Assembly (NCBI GenBank): GCA_021464245.1
Contig: JADCRB010000068.1
Coordinates: forward strand, 2,059,297 to 2,123,296
Reading direction: 5' to 3'
DNA from: Carallia brachiata
Taxonomy: Eukaryota > Streptophyta > Magnoliopsida > Malpighiales > Rhizophoraceae
DNA length: 64,000 bases
Position 1 is the stretch's first letter; every line of letters begins with the position of its first letter. The notes under the pieces are model-generated. The model worked only from the letters and a program-made list of their open reading frames with translations, was not told the DNA's origin and did not search any database. Of the stretch, positions 9,641 to 20,169 are shown piece by piece. The translations under genes were made by a program, and so were the position numbers.

Positions 9641-12600
9641 ATGTATATAACGGCCTCTTCTGCCTCAGCTTCCTCGCTCCTCGGTAGAGCCTCTGGGGCT
9701 AGATTTTCATCTTCTCTCTCTAGAACCTTCTTTCTCTCTCCTTCGCCTCCTAAATTCTCTCCCTACGCGCCTTTTTTGTCTGGTGCCAATCAGCAGCGAT
9801 CCATCAGCTTCGCCTCCGCCGCCGTTCGATACCTGCGGTGCTCCTTCCCTCGGTGGAGCCACGGCGCCGATTGGAGGTCTCCGATCAGTCTTCGCTCCCA
9901 GGCTACAACCGTTGCTCCTGTGATCGAACGGTTCCAGAGGAAGATCGCCACCATGGGTACGTGATTGAGATTTCCTATGATTTTGGAGTTTTTTTTTTTT
10001 TGGCGCAAATTTGACGTTAATGAGCTGGAATCCAACAGCTTTTTTTCGTTTTTTTTTTTTTTCCTCAATTCGTAGATCTCATCTCATTTTCAAATCTGAT
10101 TTAAGTTCACAAAAAGGCTTTTTAATCACAGATTTGCTCAGTAGGTGGGAAGGACTTACTTCAATATTCTGTTGTGTTCAATAGCTACTCTCTTTATGTG
10201 AGAGTGATTATGTATGTTAATTACAGAGGCTGCTCCATTTCCAATTAAGTATTGAATACGTTAATCTGTTTCATTTCAGCTCCGGAACATCCTTTCAAGG
10301 GAATATTCACCAGCCTCCCCAAGCCAGGTGGTGGCGAGTTTGGGAAATTCTATAGCCTGCCTGCTCTTAATGACCCAAGGATAGGTAAATCCCTGCAAGT
10401 CACGGCGGTTTACTTTATGTGCATACGCGTACCGCGTTATTATACACTATTCTCTGCATTCGCTACTTGCTGTTTAGTTACAGGATTAATGGTGTGCATT
10501 TCCTGCGCTTATGACAGATAAGCTGCCTTATTCTGTCAGAATTCTACTCGAGTCTGCAATTCGTAATTGTGACAACTTCCAGGTCACTAAGGAAGATGTT
10601 GAGAAGATCATTGATTGGGAAAATACATCCCCAAAACTAGTGGAAATTCCATTCAAACCTGCTCGTGTCCTATTGCAGGTGTGTCTCAAGCCTGATAAAT
10701 GTTAAATGCTATTGTCATCTTTTGCACGTCTTTCATGTGTTAATGAGTCTGTGTTTTGACATTTGTTTCCAGGATTTTACTGGAGTACCAGCTGTTGTCG
10801 ACCTTGCTTCCATGCGTGATGCCATGAGCAGCCTTAGCAGTGATCCTGGCAAGATCAACCCATTGGTGTGTGTCATGTTTGTCATGTGATTGGGCATTGG
10901 TGTCTTTAAAATTTAGCATTCAGTTACTGTGATGATTTTTGATCTTTTCTTTTAAAAGGCTACTCCATAATGGTCTTATACCAATGAAGTAAGAACCGGA
11001 CTGGACCGGTCGGTTCAACCGGAAAAACCGGGAACTGGTCCTAGGTCTGGTCCGGTTCAAGCCTAAAAATGGAATTCGGACTGGACCGGAAAAAACCGGT
11101 CAAAAACCAGAAAAAACCGTTCAAAAACCGGGAAAACCGGCAAAAAACCGGACCGGTTGAACCGGTTCAATTTAAACCAAAAAATTTTAAATTATAATTT
11201 AACTCAAAACTTTATCTAAATTATAATTAAGACTCTAATTTTAACTAAAAATTTTAATTTAGTCTTCAATTGATTAAAATTTTCAATTTAATCTTTAAAA
11301 TTTAAAAATTAATATTTAATCACTATTTATAAATATTATTTTTCAATTAATTTGTATAAATTATATTTTGTTAAATATACTAATTGTAATATCCTTAATG
11401 TATGTAAATATTAATATAATTCTTAAAATACACTTTATTTTAAATATTTATTATTATTCTTGTATGTTATAACATTTTATATAATTATATAAGCTATATA
11501 ATAATTTAATTTTTATATATTTAATATTAAATACCGGTTTTACCGGTTTAACCGCGGTTTTACCGGTTGAACCTTGAACCTCTCAACTTTCCGGTTCAAT
11601 GACCAGCTCGGTTCTGACAACCTTGCCTTATACTAGTCTGTTAACGATTGTATCTTATACTATCTCATGCCCTGCGTTAATTTTTTTTATTGCGTTTCCA
11701 CATGTCAGCTGCTATCTTTTTTCTTGACTAGATGGTGATATATGCTATTGATTATTACAAGTGGACAATTACTTTACCATTATGCCAGTATCATTGGCAC
11801 GATTAAAATGCGACAGTTTTCATGGATTCGACCAATTTGGTTGAATTACTTTGACTCACAGCCCTTTAATATTCTTACAACTTTTTTATTTTTTTGCATT
11901 TATCATCCTCTGACCACAGATTGCAAACTAATTTGTGTGCAGGTTCCTGTAGATCTTGTCATTGATCATTCGGTTCAAGTTGATGTGGCTAGATCAGAAA
12001 ATGCTGTTCAGGCAAATATGGAGCTTGAATTTCAGAGGAACAAGGAGAGATTTGCTTTTCTTAAATGGGGTTCTACGGCTTTCCGTAATATGCTTGTGGT
12101 TCCTCCAGGTTCTGGTATTGTGCATCAGGTATAATTTGGACCTGGAATCAAATATTTATGTTAAAAAATTTCCGACCTAATTTCATTGTATTATGTATTC
12201 TGAGTTACCTCCTGATTATATCTTTAGTTTTCATGTCCTTTAAATACAAAGGAAAATCAAGTTGATTAATCATTGTATGCTTTCATTTCAAAATGTTAGG
12301 TGAACCTTGAATATCTTGGGCGTGTTGTCTTCAACACCGACGGTATACTCTACCCTGATAGCGTGGTTGGGACTGACTCCCACACAACCATGATTGATGG
12401 CCTGGGGGTTGCTGGCTGGGGAGTTGGAGGTATTGAAGCTGAGGCTGCAATGCTTGGCCAGGTAATAAATTGACTCGTTTTATGTTTTGACTCCATTCAA
12501 AATAGTCGAACTTGTTTCTTTAGCTTGTTAGTTTCAGCATTTATGACTCTGAGGTGATTTTTATGCCTTTTTATATGTAGTTGCTTGTTAAACTGACCAG

Positions 12601-15600
12601 AAGTTGGAGCACAAAGATTGTTTTGTTTAATTTTTATCTCATTTATTTGTCGTGTACAAGAAGAAACACTTTGATAATTGACCTCTTGTGCCTGCTATTT
12701 CCTTTGGTCCAACGCCCATTGTTTGTTGTTATTCTGTTAAGCAGATTTGTAACATAATTTTGGTTCGAATGTTGTCCCCTTTGTGATTAACAGCCCATGA
12801 GCATGGTGTTGCCTGGTGTTGTTGGATTCAAGTTATCTGGAAAATTATGCAATGGCGTTACAGCAACTGACTTGGTTTTGACCGTGACTCAAATGCTCAG
12901 GAAACATGGTGTTGTTGGCAAATTTGTTGAGTTCTATGGTAATTTGGTTCTCATGTATCAAATTCTATGCTTCTATAATGGTTGGATAAAGTTCTTATGT
13001 TGGTATATACCTGTAGGGGACGGTATGGGTGAGCTATCATTAGCTGACAGGGCAACCATCGCTAACATGTCACCTGAGTATGGGGCAACCATGGGATTCT
13101 TCCCCGTTGATCATGTTACTTTACAATATCTTAAATTGACTGGAAGGAGTGATGAAACTGTGAGTGAAAATTCTCCTTGTTTTCTATTATACTTGTATGC
13201 AATTCGAGATTTAAAATGCTGAATAACTTCTTACTACTTTCTAGGTGGCAAGGATAGAAGCATATCTGCGCGCAAATAAAATGTTTGTTGACTATAACGA
13301 GGTAATTTACTTCCATTATCATGTTTGACATTCTCTAAACATTCATTACATAGGGCAAAATTGTAGACACGTTAACTTTTCTGCTTGCTGATAAATTCAG
13401 CCTCAACAAGAAAGAGTATACTCATCATATCTTCAATTGGACCTTGCGGATGTTGAACCGTGTATCTCTGGACCAAAGAGGTGTGCACTTTCTACTATCC
13501 CTCCTATTGATCAATTCTATGTTAAGCAATCACGTTGTGTAGTTAAGTGGCTTCTCGATAACGTTTAATGCCTTTTCTGTTATTCATGGAATATTGATGT
13601 TTTAACTGCTCTTCTTTTGCAGGCCCCATGATCGGGTTCCTTTGAGAGAAATGAAGGCTGATTGGCACTCTTGCCTTGATAATAAAGTTGGATTCAAGGT
13701 TGTTTATAAACTTACTGTCAAGTTTCTTTTAAGATTTCAGCCTGAACCTTGTTTCATTTCCTAGTTAATTCAATTATTTGAGTTTCTTATTTTATTTCCT
13801 AGACTCGGCTTTTGGTCCCCTCGTCCTCCCTCCTGTCCCCCAAATCTCATTTGGTAAATTTAATTTAGCACATTTTGATCACATGTATGCTGAGTGGGAG
13901 AAGACAGGGATTGGGTTAAAACTCTCATTTCCAGTGATGTAGGATGTTGAAAGTTGCATGAATATGTGCAATTTGAAGAGTTGGTGACATGATATTGTCT
14001 TTATTCCTGCTTGTTTCTAAACTATATTTATGGCAATGTAGGGCTTTGCGATACCAAAAGAGGAACAGAACAAAGTGGCAAAGTTCTCATTCCATGGGCA
14101 GCCAGCTGAGCTGAAGCACGGTAGTGTTGTGATTGCTGCAATCACCAGCTGCACCAATACATCGAATCCTAGTGTCATGCTTGGGGCTGCCCTTGTTGCA
14201 AAGAAGGCTTGTGAACATGGTTTGCAGGTTAGAGCATGTTCATAACTGTGCATGTGGTTTTTGATACCCTATCCCTCCAACATGGAAACGTAAAACTTTC
14301 CCACCTCATGTATCTTCGATTTGGCAGTGACAGTTTTATTGGTCCTCATTTCATCTGTAAGAATACTTGCACCATGTGAGGCATCCACTATTTTTAATGA
14401 TTGATTAAAAATTTGTTGATCAGGTCAAGCCATGGATAAAGACAAGTCTTGCCCCGGGTTCTGGAGTTGTTACCAAATATTTACTCCAGAGGTATTTCTT
14501 GTAATTTTAGGCTTAAATCTTAGCGATATAATGGACAATTACTTTCTTGTTCTCTATTGCCGTGAGCAAGAAATTCACAACTGTGGTTTTTCTTGGTGAA
14601 GTGGCCTGCAAAACTATTTAAATGAGCAGGGCTTCCACATTGTTGGGTACGGCTGCACAACTTGTATAGGCAACTCTGGAGAATTGGATGAATCAGTGGC
14701 TTCTGCTATTTCTGAAAATGGTAATCATAAAATTTTGTTGATGTGTGAAAGAAAAAGGAAGTTATAATGTTGTTTATATTTTTATTCCAATGAGTTGATT
14801 TATGAACCATTGCTTTTTATCGGATGCTTCGTTCCTTTGTTTGGCTGATGCATTTTTTTGTCTGTCAATTTGTTTTTTTTTTCCAGATATTGTTGCAGCA
14901 GCTGTGCTTTCTGGTAACCGGAACTTTGAAGGTCGGGTTCACCCCTTAACAAGGGCCAACTATCTTGCTTCACCTCCTTTAGTGGTTGCATATGCCCTTG
15001 CTGGCACGGTACGTATGCATTTTTTCAGGTTTTGTCTCCCCGTGGTGATATCAGCTTTATCATGTTTTTTCAGTTCTGGCTAAATGCCAGTTTTTGTACA
15101 GCTTTATCATGTTTTTTCAGTTCTGGCTAAATGCCAGTTTTTGTAACGTCAATAAATTAAACATTGGCGAATGGTTTAGGTGCACAGCTGCTAATTTCAT
15201 ATATATACCAATTCTGATTTGAAACACCAGATGGCTTATTAGCCATATAACTGTAACCGTTGCAGCAATTTTTTTTTTCCTTTTTTGAATTGTAATTTCA
15301 TTTATGTAATATAAATGAAAATTCCAGGTCGACATTGACTTTGATAAGGAGCCGATTGGAACAGGCAAAGATGGTAAGAATGTCTACTTCAAGGATATAT
15401 GGCCATCAACAGAAGAAATAGCGGAGGTATGTAGTGTCAAACATGCATATCATATGATCTAGTTTGGTGATTTGATGTATGGTTATTGATAGGAATTGCT
15501 GTGGATTTTTTACTTGTTTAGGTTGTTCAATCCAGTGTGCTTCCTGAAATGTTCAAAAGTACCTATGAGGCTATAACAAAGGGAAATCCGATGTGGAATC

Positions 15601-17528
15601 ATCTGACAGTTCCAGCCAACAGCTCTTACTCATGGGATCCTAATTCAACTTACATTCATGAGCCTCCATACTTCAAGAACATGACCCTGGATCCTCCCGG
15701 TGCCCATGGAGTGAAGGATGCATACTGTTTGCTGAACTTTGGTGACAGTATTACAACAGATCATATTTCACCAGCAGGAAGCATTCACAAGGATAGTCCC
15801 GCTGCAAAATTCCTCCTTGAGCGACGGGTAGAACGCAAAGATTTTAACTCTTATGGAAGTCGTCGTGGGAATGATGAGGTGATGGCTAGGGGTACTTTTG
15901 CTAACATTCGACTTGTAAACAAACTTTTGAATGGGGAAGTGGGCCCAAAGACAATCCATGTTCCTACAGGCGAGAAGCTTTCAGTGTATGATGCAGCAAT
16001 GGTAAGCTATCAGTTCTACATGCTTGCTGTTTGTTCGTTTTGGCTAATTTCTTTCGTCAAAATTTTATTTTCCTGGAAATATGGTTAATTTGTAGGCTCT
16101 TTGTTAAATTAAAATGGATGCCTATGTATGTTGACTAAAACATGAATTCGTATGTTCAAATGTAAAATATGATTTCTGTTTATTGGAGTACTAGATAGAT
16201 CTTTGAATGAATATTCCAACAGGTCAATTCCATTGTTCAATTTTAGTGTACACTGATGACTTAGTTATTGTGAGTAGTTGCAATCATCTCGTGGAATGGA
16301 TTATCAATCAACCGCCACGATGTCATATGGTCGTTGTTTACCTGAAATTGTTTGCTGTAAATTATGATGCTATGAAATTTTGCATATTCTAGGGAAGAAA
16401 AATTGCTAGCCAATATTTGTTATGGCTAATTAAGTCTCACGTTTGACATACAATTTCAGAGGTACAAGACTGCCGGACAGGCTACCGTTGTTTTGGCTGG
16501 AGCCGAGTATGGAAGTGGAAGCTCCAGAGATTGGGCTGCCAAGGGCCCAATGTTATTGGTGGGTCTTTTTGTTGGATTGATTTATCACTGCCACTTTCCA
16601 AGTTTCAATGTGCTTTGTGTTTTGGTTGATCTGTATGATCTTCTCACTAAGTTGATTGGTTACAGGGAGTCAAAGCAGTGATTGCCAAAAGTTTTGAGAG
16701 AATTCATCGTAGTAACTTGGTTGGAATGGGAATTATTCCACTTTGTTTCAAGCCTGGTCAGGATGCAGACACACTAGGATTGACTGGTCATGAGCGGTTT
16801 ACCATTGATCTCCCAAGCAATATCAAGGAGATAAGGCCTGGGCAAGATGTTACCGTGACAACTGACACTGGAAAATCTTTCACTTGCACTGTGCGGTTTG
16901 ACACTGAGGTACTCACCAGCCTTTCTCTAAGCCTGTGATTGAAATTGAGATTGGTTTGTCCAAACTTTAAGTGTGTTACCGTCTATTCCCTGGAAATTAA
17001 GGAATTGAAATGAAATTCTATTACCTACAACCTGATAATTACGGCATATTGTCCTGCAGCTTATTACTATTGTCAGGAGTACGTTGGTTTTTTCCTCTTC
17101 TTGTGCATCGGAATCTGATCATGTGGTATTTGTTAGACTAGAGATCAGAGCATATCATTGATTGAGAGCTACTGATAATAAATCAAATGGATAAACGGTG
17201 AAACCGCTAAGAATCACCAGTGTGATAACATGAGTGTGGTTATTTGGTATGGGCCGTATGGCTTTTGAAGCATATTCCTCGTACCTTGTGCCATAATAAT
17301 TCAGCAAGAGTGCATGCCTGTGGGCTTTATTTCAGCAGAGGGATTCTGCTTAGTTCAGCTATTACCTACTAGGAATGCTAGTTGCCGTGCATCACCTGGT
17401 GTTGAAAACACACTTTCTCTGTCTCTAATCCATTTCAAAACTCTTAATTGCAATTGCAGGTGGAATTGGAGTACTTCAATAATGGAGGAATTCTTCCATA
17501 CGTGATCCGGAACTTGAGGAAGGAATGA
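9641..17528 (+). CDS. ACO: Aconitate hydratase (aconitase), organellar-type, 20 exons
   Basis: Aconitase interconverts citrate and isocitrate through cis-aconitate, using a [4Fe-4S] cluster. Exons: 9641-9956, 10280-10384, 10518-10678, 10773-10865, 11943-12128, 12300-12461, 12794-12938, 13017-13159, 13245-13301, 13401-13480, 13623-13698, 14042-14227, 14424-14491, 14602-14720, 14887-15008, 15328-15426, 15522-16001, 16460-16558, 16666-16908, 17460-17528. All introns are GT-AG. The exons sum to 3009 nt, giving 1002 residues with no stop. Cluster ligands Cys545 (SCTNTSN), Cys611 and Cys614 (GCTTCIG) have the 66- and 3-residue spacing of the family. Also present are GTDSHTT (311-317), [10 protein letters not shown] (781-790) and the active-site GSGSSRDW (884-891). 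Residues 1-104 are a Ser/Arg-rich extension lacking in compact forms, which suggests mitochondrial import. The core starts at Met105. Confidence 0.97.
10975..11633. mobile_element. hAT-like MITE in aconitase intron 4
   Basis: CTTATAC occurs at 10975-10981 and 11627-11633. Counting one more mismatched base, this is 7 of 8 positions of an 8-bp target duplication. Between them, 10982-11626 has inverted GC-rich ends full of ACCGGTT words (CAATGAAGTAAGAACCGG on the left; the right end reads CAAGGTTGTCAGAACCG in reverse complement) around an AT-rich core. An 8-bp duplication and termini starting CA fit hAT elements. It has no coding capacity and accounts for most of the 1077-bp intron, which is the longest in the gene. 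The insertion does not disturb either splice site. Confidence 0.65.
15052..15145 (+). repeat. Perfect 47-bp tandem duplication in intron 15
   Basis: The 47-bp unit starting CAGCTTTATCATGTTTT and ending CAGTTTTTGTA is repeated twice head-to-tail with no mismatch, at 15052-15098 and 15099-15145. Each copy contains a TTTTTTCAG string that could mimic a 3' splice site, but the frame requires the acceptor at 15326-15327. The lack of mismatches implies a recent duplication. Confidence 0.9.
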
Positions 17529-17900
17529 AAAAACTTTGGGCGGCAATCTTCGTCCGGGGATACTTTGCAAGGTAAAACGTCAGAAGGGCTTTTTTTTTTT
17601 TTCAGTTGTGGATAAGTGAAAGGGAATAAATTTTTAATAATAGGATGAAAATCCCTTCAACGGGACACGGGCATTTTTCTAGCTTCGACAGGCGGACACA
17701 GGCGATATGTCAGGAAGGAACTACGTTGCTGTCACAGTGTAGTTGTTTGCCTATTTTTATTTATCTTGAATCCCGTTATCAGTGCATGAAAATGGATGTT
17801 TTGTGTTGGCATAAGCCCGTATTTTTCCCTGATGTTAAATTTGATTGTTAAACGAGAGCGAAGGGTGTAATTTCGATGTTTGACATTACACCGGCAATTT
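17529..17900 (+). other. Aconitase 3' untranslated region and likely poly(A) signals
   Basis: The stretch after the TGA has no extended open frame. AATAAA at 17625-17630 is a canonical near-upstream poly(A) element about 100 bases past the stop. T/G-rich sequence further down (to about 17900) could support later cleavage. The exact 3' end is not visible from sequence. Confidence 0.45.
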
Positions 17901-19550
17901 TCTTTTGTAACTCACAATTACCCGTTTATTCTGTGGGCTTTTTGACGCCTTCGTTGTCTTGTTTAAAATCCGAAGATATTTATCCGTTGGGAAAAAAAAA
18001 AAAAAAGCCAAATAAGAGATGTGGTAGAGATCATGCATAAAATGCAAATTTCAATAACCTCCTGGGATGAACTGGGTCCTTTGTTTTTCCTAATATTATT
18101 CCTTGCTCATTCTGAAATACTCTTGTTACTTAATTAAAGAATCTTGATTAATTTTCTTTCCTTAAGACATTCATAATTAGCTAATTAACCTACCTGACGG
18201 GTAATGAGAGAAATGGGAGGGCGGATGTATCTCCCGTGGGCTGGCGGAAGAAGGAGACTGCTGAGGTGGCATCGACGGGATTTGACACAAATAAGAACCG
18301 GCCAAAAGGTTGCCGGTCATGATGGTGGCCGAGACTCGGAAGAAAACTCCGGATCTTTCTTTTCTTTCGTTGTTTTATTTTGGGTGACTTTATGTGTGGT
18401 TATTTGCAAGTGGCTTTTGACTTGAATAGTGAGGTCTTTGTCTGTAATGCGGGCGGGATCTGGGACGGAGTAATGGTGGTTGTTTCTTTCTTTCTGTGCG
18501 GTGTCTTGAAGTTGAGTCTTTGGACTTGAGTCTTGGACGAGAATTTATTGTTTTCAGCAAGAAATTAGGGGGCGGTGGGAGTCCAAGGTCGAAGAAAGAC
18601 TTCTGGATAACATGGGTGGCGTGGTTGTCCCCGGCTGGATCATGGTTGCCGGATAGGAGCAAAATGTGAAACGGCTGCTGGGTTTTTGGCTTGATTGTGT
18701 ACAGGGGAGTCTTGATCGGCGGAGTGCGCCGGAAAAAGAGATGGGCGGCTGGCCGCGACGGGGGAGGCAACGCTAAAGCAAGAAAGCTGACGGGTCAGTT
18801 TGTGTTAGTCGCAATCGACCTGTCGTTTTCTTTTCCCCTCCCTCCTGGGTCGAGGCTTAACGCGCACAAGACACCAGGCCGACCGCTGTTTTGTTCTGTC
18901 AGAGCTACAATAACATACTTAAGAATAAAATTGCAACAAGGAACTGATGGAAGGGGAATAAATTGGCACTGCACGTAGCAAGCTCCATCAGCCGACATGA
19001 GTCGCACTTGAGGCCCTGAATGTTTTTTTGTCTCAATTTTCGGCAGACTTCTGTTTTTAAGGACAAAAATTATGTAAGTTGTTTTTTACAATCAGATCGA
19101 AAAGTTGAATCTATCAGTTCAATCATTTGGGATCTTGTGATAAACAGAAGAGATTTAACCCTGACGAGCTTTTTGTCCTTATGGAGCAATCATTGATCTT
19201 CACTTCTGAAAGGAAAAAAAAAAAAAAAACGACTATCTTAATTGAAGAAAGGATTGCGGAGGAGCAGCGTCCCAAAGACATAGCACTACAAGGTCTTGTA
19301 ATCTGGAGGAATAGGTGACGGAAAATAATAGGAAAAGCTAAAAAGTCACATGAGCAAAAATAAATTTAAACTAAGAACAATTCAATATTTCCTAATGAGT
19401 TGGCCTCCTCTGCTTCTGGGAACAAACAACTATCTAAGATTTACATGACATACAATGATTCGTGCAAGCCTCCATTGAACGAAGCTAAATCCACGCATCA
19501 TGTATTGTCATCGTTAAGACGGGTGACATTTAGTATCTAATTAGATGTAT
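17900..19550. other. Intergenic region with a GC-richer unassigned block
   Basis: Bases 18200-18980 are distinctly richer in G and C than the flanks. They contain modest open frames on both strands (+ 18204-18425; minus 18390-18770, 126 codons, Pro/Arg/Ser-rich), none of a recognisable family. The block lies upstream of nothing obvious and could be a gene fragment, an old LTR piece or non-coding RNA. The rest is AT-rich with A-runs (about 17992-18006, 19215-19229). Confidence 0.35.
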
Positions 19551-19551
19551 A

Positions 19552-19956
19552 TCAATGATCTTCTGGAATGCTCTCCAAAGCTGGCTTCCAACCACCATTG
19601 ACGCCTATTGCTGTAACTTCTCGAGCATTATTCCCCTTATGATCTCCTAACCTCATTGCCGTACTTGCCAGTTGCTCCAGGAGGTGATAGTTCTCCTTCC
19701 CGCTGCTCACCATTTGCTTTAGCTCTTTCTTGGTCATCACAACTTTAATTCTCACAACACCAACTTTGGACGGCTGGACCCCATTTCCGTTTATTACACG
19801 ATCAAGCTTATGCTTCCCTTCTTGATGATGAGGACATGATGAATTGGAAGTGGAACGTACAAGCGATGTTCTTCTTTGGATCGTTTCTTTTTCGTGTCTT
19901 TGATCGTACTTCTGTTTTTGTGATTCAATATTGTTGGTTGCCAAGCAATTTCCCAT
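19552..19956 (-). CDS. Small plant-specific protein with N-myristoylation signal
   Basis: A single-exon frame encodes 134 residues and starts MGNCLATNN. Gly2 fits N-myristoylation and Cys4 fits palmitoylation, so the product is probably tethered to the plasma membrane. After a polar Lys/Arg/Gln-rich linker (residues 10-60), a compact block carries VVRIKVVMTKKELKQMV (about 67-83). The C-terminus is GGWKPALESIPED. This arrangement (acylated MGNC start, hydrophobic/basic RIKVV.TKKEL segment, GW+PALESIPE tail) recurs in short plant proteins of unknown function, often stress-responsive. No catalytic residues are visible. The leader carries a CT microsatellite. Protein-coding status is likely; the function is unknown. 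Confidence 0.75.
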   Translation of the reverse strand: MGNCLATNNIESQKQKYDQRHEKETIQRRTSLVRSTSNSSCPHHQEGKHKLDRVINGNGVQPSKVGVVRIKVVMTKKELKQMVSSGKENYHLLEQLASTAMRLGDHKGNNAREVTAIGVNGGWKPALESIPEDH

Positions 19957-20019
19957 CTTCAGCAGTCTATATTGATCACAAATAAAAAAGTTCGTTCAAT
20001 GCTCTACATATATGGTGGT

Positions 20020-20023
<4 letters not shown>

Positions 20024-20066
<43 letters not shown>
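20024..20066 (+). repeat. (GA)n microsatellite in leader of the minus-strand gene
   Basis: An uninterrupted GA run of about 21 units. On the gene's strand it is a CT run 70-110 bases upstream of the ATG at 19956. CT-rich leaders like this are common in plant genes and can bind GAGA-type factors. The run is also a likely length polymorphism. Confidence 0.9.
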
Positions 20067-20068
<2 letters not shown>

Positions 20069-20169
20069 TGGTAGAGCGTAAGACGGAATGGAAAGAGAAA
20101 GAGAAAGAGAGCGCACATGAAAAAACCGGTTATTGCGCCGGTTTATTGGAGGAAAGTAATGTGATTCTT

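Noticed and set aside
16207..16392. Copia-like [13 protein letters not shown] string in aconitase intron 17
   Set aside because: Only about 13 residues resemble a reverse-transcriptase active site. Nothing on either side matches RT, and the segment sits in a normal-looking intron, so chance is more likely than a relic.
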